NCBI GenBank assembly: GCA_036897095.1
Contig: JAYMSP010002760.1
Location: forward strand, 1-22,590
DNA length: 22,590 nucleotides
Origin: Plantago elongata
Lineage: Eukaryota; Streptophyta; Magnoliopsida; Lamiales; Plantaginaceae
Reading direction: 5' to 3'
The position numbers and the translations under genes were made by a program. A model generated the notes under the pieces. It ran no database searches. It had not been told where the DNA came from and saw only the letters and a list, made by a program, of their open reading frames with translations. Shown in pieces: positions 1 to 8,060 of the stretch; position 1 is the first letter of the stretch; every line of letters starts with the position of its first letter.

Positions 1-1601
1 TGGTAGGAACTGTATTCAATTAGCATCTCAATTTTGCCTGTGGATGGTGAGTAGTAGGATAGTTCATAAGCTAAATAGTTTAGTAATTTGGAATTTGGAG
101 TCCATACCCAAGTATAATGTCTGTGTGTCAATGTGCAACTTATTGGATACCTTCTCTTAGTCTTAAGTATTTTTTTTCCTGTTGTTCTTGTGTTGATCAT
201 GCGAAGTCTAGAGTCAGTATGGTGCTAAGTTTTGGTCGGGAGAAGCTCTTCCCGTGTTAGTGCGTATATCAGATGCACCATATGGTATCTACGTGCTCTT
301 ACTTGCTTGAAGCTAGTTAAATTTAGAACGTAATTATGTGCTTATGTGGCTCGGTTGCCTGTTATGCTTCTACTGTGTTAAAAGAAATGTTATCTGAAAA
401 TAAATGGAATTAACTAGATATTAATAAATTATTTTTACTAATTGTTGCTACTTGTTCTGATTGTTGTTGGGGGGAATTTTACGGGAATTTTTATAATTAT
501 TCTTGCATAAAAGTAAATAGTATTGTCCGTTTATCAGGATTACGATGTTGCGTAGCGTACCAGTTCATTCAAGGTGACCGATCTCAGGATTTCGGCATCC
601 GGCCATGGGAAAGTTGTTACCTTTCAGCACTTTTAATTCCAGTACCTGTTCCTGCTTATTTACCTGCTTGCCTAACTCTGACTTCGACTACGCAACGACG
701 ACCCGACTGACTCGACACGATTACTAATTCGATTAATGACTGTAACTGTCATTGATTGGTATTTTGGATATACCTTGATATTCTGACCTGATGTTATCCT
801 ATTCCAGTTATCTCTTTATATTCCATCCTGATTATGTCTTGCTGATCCATATGAATTGCATTGCATGAAAAATAATTTTTAAAGCAACCACACACTGTTT
901 TGGAAAACTTGGGAAATCGTCTTGGTTGACTTGTTCGACAACATTTATAAAGCGGTCTGCATCGCTATCTTTTCGGGCTCCTATTACTTGTTCAGGACTA
1001 TTCAAACGGTCTTATATATTCGGATTGCGCGTGCCTGTCATAAGCAATTCCGGCGAGGTCACGCCTCCACGACTTGTTCGGACTATTCAAACGGTCCTAC
1101 ATATTCGGGTTGCGATGGGTCGTGCCTGTCATAAGCAATTCCGGCAAGGTCACGCCTCCATTACCTGTTTGACCGAGACTTGATCCGTTCGGTCCAGCCC
1201 AAGACAGTTACTGTTTCAGTACTGTAAATCTAGCACCTTTCATGTGCTATGATCCTGCCTGCCTATTAACGGTTTCCCCATTTTTAAAAGTGCCTGATCA
1301 ACGTATTGTGGTGGTTTGCTATCCTGTTGCATTCATGCATTTTTATACCTGCTTGATTATCCTCACTAAGTCGATTTGACTTACGCTATTCCTGTTTAAC
1401 TTTGATTTCCCAGGTCTAGAGCACGAAGCGAGATCGGGGTAGACAGACTAACACTAGGCATTTATCTTTTAGGAGTATGAAATAACGATAGACTTGTAAA
1501 TTAAATTTGGAGTCTGTAATAATTATTATTTTGATATCTATGTATTTGGGAGTCCGGCCTAATCCTTGACGTCCGAACCTCGATCCGGACGGTCCGCTAC
1601 A
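1..1601 (-). mobile_element. Truncated LTR-like element, family 'TGTAGCG' (copy 1)
   Basis: Read on the minus strand, this block starts TGTAGCG at 1601 and directly follows an integrase reading frame, so it is an insertion into the gypsy element at 1602-6864. Its first ~330 bases align, with small gaps, to 22254-22590 on the plus strand, which begins with the same TGTAGCG after an unrelated gag frame. Two different left flanks joined to one shared start define a true terminus. TG is the usual first dinucleotide of an LTR, and TGTARCRCCC-like starts are common in large-LTR plant Ty3/gypsy elements; I infer a long LTR or related repeat. No coding similarity was found. The other end lies outside the window, so length and class remain open. 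Confidence 0.6.
985..1165. repeat. Tandem repeat, two units of ~85-95 bp
   Basis: Two units share the order TTGTTC, GGACTATTCAAACGGTC, TATTCGG.TTGCG, CGTGCCTGTCATAAGCAATT, CCGGC.AGGTCACGCCTCC. The first runs about 985-1072 and the second about 1073-1165; the second has a small insertion (ATGGGT) in the middle. A weaker third unit may precede them at ~926-984 (ACTTGTTCGAC, AGCGGTCTGCAT). The repeat is internal to the TGTAGCG element. Internal tandem subrepeats are common in LTRs, but no function is shown. Confidence 0.75.
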
Positions 1602-2250
1602 TCATAGGTTCCATTGTTCCTTACTCCAATGATCTTATATGGGCCTTCCCAGTTAGGTTTGAGCTTCCCCACATGGCTAAGGATGTCCTCCCTCCTCAAG
1701 ACCAAGTCTCCAACATAGAGATCCTTGCTGCATACATTCTTGTTGTAGGCCCAAGCGATGGGGTTTGATATCTAAGGACATGAGCTAGAGAAGAATTCCT
1801 CTTGTCTTCCAGGAGCTCGAGATCATAGATCTGAGCTGCCTCATTTTCCTTGGATTGATTCCGCCGGATCCTTTGAGTTTCAACTATGACCTCCGAGGGG
1901 ATGATTGTCATAAACCAATGAGAAAGGGGTTTCTTGAGTTGACGTCCTTGGAGTGGTCCAATGTGCCCAGAGTGTGAGTGACATAGAATTCAAATGTCCA
2001 TTTGGATGAAAATAGCTTCAAATTGTGTTAAAATTTGAAGCTATTTCCATCCAAATGGGCATTTGGATTCTATGCCACTCACCCCCTTACAACCCAGCTT
2101 CCTTGGCAAGTATTGAGCCTCTTTTCCAGGATGTTAATGATGGTTTGGTTCGTGGACTTGACATGTCCATTGGCTTGGGGGTATCCGACTGAAGTGAAAT
2201 GTTGTTCGACCTTTAGGGACTTGCACCATTTCTTAAGATTGTTTTCGGAT
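1602..2250 (-). pseudogene. Integrase remnant (catalytic-core end and C-terminal part)
   Basis: Three pieces of a gypsy integrase are readable. At about 2100-2250 are KVEQHFTSVGYPQANGHVK and then the STNQT stretch, which is the end of the catalytic core. At about 1890-1970 is LWAHWTTPRTSTQETPFSLV. At about 1605-1900 are SEVIVETQRIRRNQ, VGDLVLRRED and GKLKPNWEGPYKI, the C-terminal GPY-type region. The HHCC zinc-binding part and the first two catalytic Asp are missing, because the frame jumps straight from the end of RNase H near 2250. The position of the catalytic Glu (normally PQANGQ-V/A-E) reads Lys here. The piece is also split by the 1974-2082 palindrome and by frameshifts near 1750 and 1905, and is cut at 1602 by another element. 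Confidence 0.85.
1974..2082. mobile_element. 109-bp fold-back (palindromic) MITE-like insertion
   Basis: Two 51-base arms, 1974-2024 and 2032-2082, are reverse complements with 47 of 51 matches and no gaps, around a 7-base loop (GTGTTAA). The outer ends read GTGAGTG and CACTCAC. It lies between two integrase motifs (LNTCQGSWVV and LWAHWTTPRTST) that are separated by only a few residues in relatives, so it is an insertion. The four arm mismatches are all transitions, with the 1974-2024 arm carrying A or T where the other has G or C. No clear target duplication was found, so the superfamily is unassigned. Confidence 0.7.
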
Positions 2251-2277
2251 CCTCGGCGCCTTCCTTCAGAATGTCAA

Positions 2278-2844
2278 CTAGGAAATCTGCCATGACTTGC
2301 ACTTTCTTGGCTGACGGAGCCTGGTAGGAGATGTCATACTCGCTAAGTTCCATTGCCCATTTTGAAGTCTCCCTAATTGTTTCGGCCTTCCCATCACTTG
2401 CTTAAGTGGTTCATTGGTCAAGACAAAAACTTGATGAGATTTGAAGTGAGGCTTAAGCCTCCGGGCCGTGTGGACTAGTGCATACGCCGTCTTCTCAATG
2501 TGAAGGTACCTTAGCTTGGGTCCGACAAGAGCCTTGCTCAGGTAATAGATAGGCAAATGATCATTCCATTGTATCCGAACTAACACGGAACTCATGGCCT
2601 CGTTTATCGCAGCAAGGTACAAATAAAGAGGCTCTCCTTCTATTGGTTTGGATAAGAGTGGAGGTCAAAGTAAGTAGGTTTTCAGGCTTTCGAGGGCTTC
2701 CTCACACTCCTTTGTCTGTTCGAGTCTATCCCCTTTTCTCAGTATCTTGAAGAATTGTAAATTCTTCTCGGCTGACCTTGAAATGAATCTTCTAAGGGAT
2801 AGAACCCTTCCGATGAGTTGTTAAACTTCATTGACATTCTTAGG
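2278..2844 (-). pseudogene. RT connection and RNase H domain remnant
   Basis: The minus strand carries the RNase H-like domain that follows reverse transcriptase in Ty3/gypsy Pol. Recognisable stretches are LYLYLAAINEAMSSVLVR, YYLSKALVGPKLRYLHIEK, YALVHTARRLKPHF and VLTNEPLKQVMGRP. The upstream connection (about 2640-2840) shows RRFISRSAEK, LQFFKILRK and CEEALESLKTYLL in shifting frames. A frameshift near 2385 separates LGRL from the W-x-L-x-x-F/Y-D stretch, and the ADFLVDI motif follows at about 2270 in another frame. The enzyme would degrade the RNA of the RNA/DNA hybrid during reverse transcription. This copy cannot make one continuous protein. Confidence 0.85.
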
Positions 2845-3871
2845 CTAAGATAAGTCTAGGATTGCTCGGATCTTCTCTGTATTAGCACTAATCCCTCTCT
2901 CCATAACCATATATCCGAGGAACATACCTCCCTTGACTCCGAAGGTACACTTCTCCAAGTTCGAACTCATTCCATACTTCCTCATGATGGAGAAGCAATT
3001 CTCCAAATGATCAATATGATTCTCCTCGATTTTGCTCTTGACCAACATATCGTCTACATAGACCTCCATGGTCTTTCCAAGATCCTCTTTGAACATTTTG
3101 TTCACGAGTCTTTGATACGTTGCTACAACATTTTTGAGTCCAAACGACATTACTTTGAAACAATAAACCCCTCCTGCCACGAAGAAAGCTGTCTTGGGGA
3201 CATCCTCTTGTGCCATCCGAATCTGATAGAAGCCTTGATAAGCATCCATAAAGCTTAGCAAAGCACATCCGGTTAGAATACACAAGTTGATCAATTCTAG
3301 GTAAAGGGAACGGATCCTTCAGATAGAATTTGTTGAGACGAGTGAAATCATTGCACATCTTCCACTTCCTTGGAGATTTTTCAACTAAGATAACATTACA
3401 CACCCAATTCGAATATCTGACTTCTTCAATGTGTCCGGCTTTCAGTAGCCTATCCACTTCTGCAGCAATGATGGCATCTTCAATCGGACCAAAATCCTTT
3501 CTCTTATGTCGGATATGCTTGACCGTAGGATCCATGTTCAGACGGTGAACAACTACCCTTGGGTCTATCGCTCTGAGATCATCCGTACTTCTGGCAAAGA
3601 TATATGAATTCTTCCTGAGACACGCTACTAATTTCAGTTCCACCTCTAAGTTCATTTTCATACCAATCCTAGTCTTTTTGTCCGGATTTCCCTCATTGAC
3701 CTCGATCTCTTTGAGGGTCTCGTGCGGCTTGATCTGGACAGACTTGGGAAACTTTTGGTCTAAGGCACCTATCCCGATCTCAGTTTTCGGAGGCTGTGAT
3801 GGGTTCGGAATCTTAGAAATTGCAAGCATCGGATGGCGGCTATGTTTGTGGACAGTATGTAACATTCTCAA
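2845..3871 (-). pseudogene. Reverse transcriptase (Ty3/gypsy Pol), frameshifted
   Basis: The RT domain is nearly complete but split over two frames. The first (3871 to ~3290) gives the protease-RT linker (NPDKKTRIGMKM, IDPRVVVHRLNMDP) and the RT fingers: DRLLKAGHIEEVRYSNW, VILVEKSPRKWKMCNDF and RLNKFYLKDPFPLPRIDQLV. The second (~3290 to 2845) continues with GCALLSFMDAYQGFYQIRM, TAFFVAGGVYCFKVMSFGL, the catalytic YVDDMLVKS box, and LEKCTFGVKGGMFLGYMV. A frameshift of one or two bases near 3280 separates them. The polymerase Asp pair of YVDD is intact, so decay is mostly by indels here. Normally RT copies element RNA to DNA in virus-like particles. Confidence 0.92.
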
Positions 3872-3954
3872 GCTTCTCGTCTATTGTCAAGTTCCTCTCC
3901 GACCCCACAAGGAGTGGGGAACTTGACTCGATTGTGCAATGGGGATGAGATGGC

Positions 3955-4476
3955 TCAGAATTGATTAAGACCTGGTTGTCCGAAGATAACATTATAATTG
4001 AATACCTTATATACTACCAAAAACAATACTGTCTGAGTCACTCTTCCCGGAGAAGTTCCCATTGATACTTGTAACTTGATGGTTCCGATGGGTGTGACAA
4101 TTGCTTCTCCAAATCCAGACAATGAGGTGTTTACCCTACCGTACTCAGTATCTCCCAAGTTCAACTGGTCAATGGTTCATTTGGAGATGATATCTGAGGT
4201 ACTCCCTGTATCCACTAAAACCTTGTTGACTTTGTAAGTGGCAATGACAAGAGACACTACCAAGGGTACATTGGGGGGTCGGGTTTCCCCTCCTCTAGGT
4301 GTTGGAGGTGGTATTTCACTATCATCAAAGGAAATGACACTGGACCCCTTCGGAGGCACTAAAATCCGAACCAAGTCGCCTTTCCTTATGTCTTGGGCAG
4401 TTCTTTCCCAAGAATTTCGGCTATCTCCTCCACTTGGTCCTCCGAATATTGCGTTAATGACTCCACTATAGGGCAA
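3955..4476 (-). pseudogene. Retropepsin-type aspartic protease, frameshifted
   Basis: The frame ending at 4177 reads VNKVLVDTGSTSDIIS, containing the D-T/S-G active site of a retroviral-type aspartic protease, after a proline-rich linker (PPPTPRGGETRPPN). A second frame from 4164 to 3955 continues the fold with YGRVNTSLSGFGEAIVTPIG, GTIKLQVSM and VVYKVFNYNVIFGQPGLNQ, matching the usual flap and Y-N-x-I-x-G-R/Q-P-x-L-N end of plant gypsy proteases. A stop and frame change near 4170 separate the halves. The protease would cut the Gag-Pol polyprotein. It follows gag and precedes RT, as expected. Confidence 0.85.
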
Positions 4477-4509
4477 GTTCTCATAGTATCTGTCCTCCGG
4501 ATAGTCATC

Positions 4510-6271
4510 CTATCTTCTTGCTTCCGGAGGTGGAGTGTTCTTAGGAGGAGGTGGAAGTGGCATGGATTTGGGACTCGGACTCCTATCATCCCTTCTGGGT
4601 AGGCATTGTTCTCCGTTGAAGTACGAATCCTTCAACTGTCCATTCCGGATCAATGTCTCAATCTCAGTCTTGAGTTGGATGCATTTCTCGGTCGGATGCC
4701 CAGTCTGTTTGTGAAAAGAACAATATGCCTTTGCTTCCTTACCCTTTATATTGTTAAAGAAGGGTCTAGGCCACTGGATATCAAGGTTCTTTTCAACCAC
4801 TCTCGCCAAGATTTCTTCTCTCTGACGATTTAGCCGAGTGTACTTAGCATATCTCCTAGGTGGCGTACGCTCTCTTCGGTGCTCATGCTTCCCTCAGGTA
4901 TCTTTCCTTGAGTCGGATTTCCAGGCTTTAGGAACCTCTTGCCGGATGGGCTCCTTAGCTTTCTTCTGTCCGGCTCTAATGGGGATGATCACAAATGTCT
5001 TTTAACTGTTTTTCATTCAAAATCTCCTCCTCGGAGAGTTTCTTCCAGAGGTCATGATTGCTGGTGTTGAAATACAGGTGACGGAACCGTTGATGTTATG
5101 TGCCTCTACTTGTCGAAGCTCCGAATTGAACCTATCCAAGAAGGTTCGATGCTCTTCATTCTCGGATTGAATGATTCCTGCCAAGTGTTCCACTGATCTT
5201 TTCCTTCTATTAGACTTTTGGATTCTTTTCAAAAAGAATGCGGATACATCATCAAAAGATTTGATGGATCCGGAAGGTAAGATGGTCCACCAGTCCATAG
5301 CCTCTCCGAAGAGAGTGGTGGAGAAATTGAGTTCCTTAAGGTTATCATTCAATCCGTTGGTATCCATCTTGGACTCGTAACGAGTAAGATGGATTGCAGG
5401 ACATCTATCCACGTTATAGCGCTCAAGATTCGAAATAGTACATTCCAGAGGCTTCTTCTCCCTTCGGATTGCAGCACTCAACGGGTTCGGGACTCTTGTA
5501 CTACCTTTTCATGCGCATTCACCACATTTCTAAGCTTAGCCAACTCAGTTTCCAATGCCTTCTGTTGGATAAAGATCTGTTTGGGCGTTAACCTTTCTCC
5601 TGTCCTAGGATCCAGTACAGTTCCGGGTACTTGCTCTTCTCGGATCTCCACAACGCTCTCACCCACATGATCATCAACTCTCCTCGGATTTGAGGTTATC
5701 CGGTCCGCCCTGGCTGGTTCCGCTCTTGCCCTAACAGGACTCCTTTCTTGCTGACCACGAGAGTTTTTCTTTGATTGATCACATGACGAAGGTCATTATC
5801 TCAGATAACTTCTCCAATCCTTTCCCTCACTGGTCTCCTCTTGAGCCTCGATTGTGCAGGTTCAACTGGCTTGGGAGCAGACTGAGGAGGTGTTTTCTAG
5901 ATATTGTTTGAACCTAGACATCCTTAGATAATGTTCAGTAACAACCCAAACTGGTTATCATTCATCCTGAACTCATAGGGAGATATAACAGTTCCATTCG
6001 ACAGAGTGAAGTTGCTCCCTACCGGTGGTCCATTCGCTCCGGACGGAGGAGACTGTTGAGACAGAGGAGCTTGATCTCTTATAGTGATATCCAGAGGAGC
6101 CTCTTGTGAAGAAACAGTATCAGCATGCCAGTCACTAGGACGGGTCCTCTCAGCTTGAATGGTGCTCCGAGCTGTCGTGCTTTTGTGAGAGGGAGGTCTG
6201 CCTCGGGGACGTCTTATAGGAACTCAAGCCGGAAGAGAAGCAATCCAAGCTGATCTTATAGGTCTCGCCAT
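4510..6271 (-). pseudogene. gag: gag polyprotein gene, broken
   Basis: The start at 6271 (ATG GCG AGA CCT) is supported by the same leader and start at 20725 in the sister copy (CTTCCTAAGAAATGGC). The N-terminal part reads APLDITIRDQAPLSQQSP, VISPYEFRMNDNQFGLLL and RRPVRERIGE. A coiled-coil-like part follows at 5478-5666 (QKALETELAKLRNVVNAHEK). The retrotransposon gag core is at 5017-5481 (FGEAMDWWTILPSGSIKSF, FLKRIQ, FLDRFNSELRQVEAHN). A zinc-knuckle-like stretch lies at 4510-4809 (CSFHKQTGHPTEKC). Gag forms the particle that packages element RNA. In-frame stops occur at about codon 16 and at 5897-5899, among others, and frameshifts separate the blocks, so no intact protein is possible. Confidence 0.88.
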
Positions 6272-6310
6272 TTCTTAGGAAGGGAACAAAGAGCTGACTT
6301 TTCGTTTGGA

Positions 6311-6328
6311 TTCCCACAGACGACGCTA
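6311..6328 (-). other. Primer-binding-site region, degenerate
   Basis: On the minus strand TAGCGTCGTCTGTGGGAA starts four bases after the LTR end, where the minus-strand DNA primer site sits. The sister element has TGGTACCGTCTGTGGGAA at the matching position (20668-20685), so TGG has become TAG here. The primer tRNA cannot be fixed: only the first ~8 bases loosely resemble the tRNA-Asp type TGGCGCCGT. Confidence 0.55.
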
Positions 6329-6332
6329 ATTA

Positions 6333-6864
6333 TATTGAGTTAAAAGATCCAACCCTCGGGTATCACGAAAAGCCTAGGAAATTCATTAAGTCCAATAGGT
6401 TAGGATCCAATGCATAGGTTCACTTCCACTTCGAGCTCTAAACGCCCTGTACAAAATTCTGCACAAGTGATTAGAGTGCGAGGTTAGGACCTTTAGATCC
6501 GCTTACCTAGGATCAAGCTAGTTATGCGACTTTACTCGAGGGTGATTATGAGTCGACTTTGTAAAATGAAGGTCTAAAGTATATTGTAAAATGAGAAGAT
6601 CAAGTGAGCTTGTTGATTTACCTTGGGAAGTATGCACTATTTATAGAGGTTATTCCCCATTTAGGGGTAGACCTCTTGGATTGTGCCAAGTGTAGGGTCA
6701 AGATTAAGCCAACAAGACTTAATTAAGCCCATGGACTATAGTATAGTCATAACGCATCTCCCATTTGTGTCTCAAGGTAATATTAGTCATTTTGTAGGAC
6801 CGTTGAGGGAATTCTTGTCCTCCCTCCTGGAGTAGCATCCGAGGGGAATGTTCCAGACCTGACA
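6333..6864 (-). repeat. 5' LTR of the minus-strand gypsy element (~532 bp)
   Basis: The 3' edge (6333) is set by the adjacent primer site and by alignment to the LTR at 20252-20663: CTCAATA here, CTCAACA there. Shared blocks include CTTGACCCTACACTTGGCA, TCTATAAATAGTGCATACTT and GAGGGTTGGATCTTTTA. The outer edge is placed at TGTCAGGTCTGG (6864) because the sister LTR begins TGTCAAGTCTAG. This edge is less certain, and the LTR could extend to ~7186. The terminal CA is mutated to TA. Confidence 0.7.
6638..6648 (-). promoter_or_regulatory. LTR TATA box
   Basis: The minus strand reads CTCTATAAATAGTGCA, a strong plant TATA box inside the LTR. The identical TATAAATAGTGCA is at 20344 in the sister LTR. 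It would drive element RNA toward gag at 6271. Conservation between two otherwise diverged copies supports function in the ancestor. Confidence 0.65.
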
Positions 6865-7186
6865 TCTAGAATTGGTTATGCCCTCTCCTACTGATATGCT
6901 ATGATCTACTTTACTTGGTTCTCTCTAGGTCCGGATATATAGACTCATATGTGTTGGTTGTATGGACTTGCTTCCTCTCGGATATAGCACTTCGGTCCGG
7001 ATATCTTAATCTTGTCACATTATTCTTATATACTTTGGTCAAGTTCGACCTCGGATGGCCTTTGACTCGGGACATCATGGTCGGACCCTTTGAGACCTTG
7101 GCCATGTAATACCGTAAAGTCTTAGGATCCAATCGTGAGACACCCAAATAACGGATTAGACATATTATCGTATCAACAAAAATCAT
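6865..7186. other. Unassigned sequence next to the LTR
   Basis: This stretch is less AT-rich than what follows and repeats the CCGGAT/TCCGGAC words frequent in the gypsy element. A 91-codon open frame exists on the minus strand (6911-7186) but resembles no protein I know. It may be an outer part of the LTR not kept in the sister copy, or older flanking DNA. Confidence 0.35.
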
Positions 7187-8060
7187 CTATCAAAATTGAT
7201 AGGGAACTTCATCTTGTCGAATGGGTTCACTATCATAATTGGAGCGAAAACTTTTTCGATTTCATAGATTACTAATATTATATTAGCCTTTGTTATATGC
7301 TTTCTAATATTAGTAATTATGAGACTTGTTCCATATTTCAACTCGGTATTTTGATCAATATAAGCATATCATATATTTAAACCGGTGGCATATTTTTTAT
7401 TCATATATGAATTAATTTTGTTGAATGATTCCTATTGTGAAAATTAATATGTATAAGCTTGGTAAAAAAAAACAATCTATTAAAATGAAGATCCAGAGCT
7501 TGTAAGAATAACTTTTTTTTTGAAGTATAATAAAAATATTTTGCAACGTGTAAAATCGAAAAAATTATTGGTAAGACTTGACTTCATATGATGACATCCG
7601 TACTTCAAAAAGTATAAGGGTATAAACTTAGTGACATAATAAATTGAGAAATATTTTGCCTTAAATAGATACTATATGGTACTCGAAGGGGCATGGATAA
7701 AAAATTAATATAAGAAACTAATAAATTTCTCCAATAATATGTAGAAGTTCAGAAGCATATAAAAAAAATGCATGATCTAATCGCTTCAACATTGCATCGA
7801 AAGTCACACTACCCTTAGGAGAGTGCATAATGTAAATCATTACAATTAATCCCCATATATAAAATTTTATCAGTGTCTAAAAAATCATAAAATTTGTGAA
7901 TCATTACAATTGATCCCCATATATAAAATTTTGTCGGTGTCTAAAAAATCATAAAATTTATGACAGATGATTAAATTGTGAGGCTTGAGAATACCATCTA
8001 AGTGTTTTATTTAATCCATTAATTTTTTACTCATATAAGTTGTCTTCAGTGGTTTCTAAT
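7187..8060. other. AT-rich non-coding stretch
   Basis: No gene is supported here. The sequence is AT-rich with short A and T runs. It holds a small inverted repeat at 7268-7317 (ATTACTAATATTA and TAATATTAGTAAT around a 24-base loop) and a 65-bp tandem duplication at 7834-7963. Confidence 0.6.
7834..7963. repeat. 65-bp tandem duplication, two units
   Basis: Units at 7834-7898 and 7899-7963 both read AATCATTACAATT.ATCCCC, ATATATAAAATTTT.TC.GT and GTCTAAAAAATCATAAAATT, differing at only a few bases. They abut exactly, with a period of 65. The high similarity in otherwise decayed DNA suggests a fairly recent duplication. Confidence 0.85.

Larger units (their letters stand above)
1602..6864 (-). 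mobile_element. Degenerate Ty3/gypsy retrotransposon (Tat-like), interrupted at its 3' side
   Basis: The minus strand reads LTR (6333-6864), primer-site region, gag, aspartic protease, reverse transcriptase, RNase H, integrase: the Ty3/gypsy order. The protease-RT linker with an IDPRVVVHRLN stretch and the RT style match plant Tat-lineage (non-chromovirus) elements, and no chromodomain is seen. The element is dead. It has frameshifts in every gene, several stops in gag, a deletion from RNase H into integrase, a fold-back insertion at 1974-2082, and an insertion at 1601 beyond which its 3' LTR is not visible. The plus-strand element at 20252-22253 is the same family, sharing LTR, leader and gag sequence. 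Confidence 0.85.

Noticed and set aside
922-1183. Overlapping open frames of 70 and 85 codons on the plus strand
   Set aside because: They run through the tandem repeat, which keeps frames open by repetition. No known domain or supporting gene context is present.
4238-4833. Plus-strand open frames antisense to protease and gag
   Set aside because: They are shadows of the minus-strand gag-pol, whose motifs are clear.
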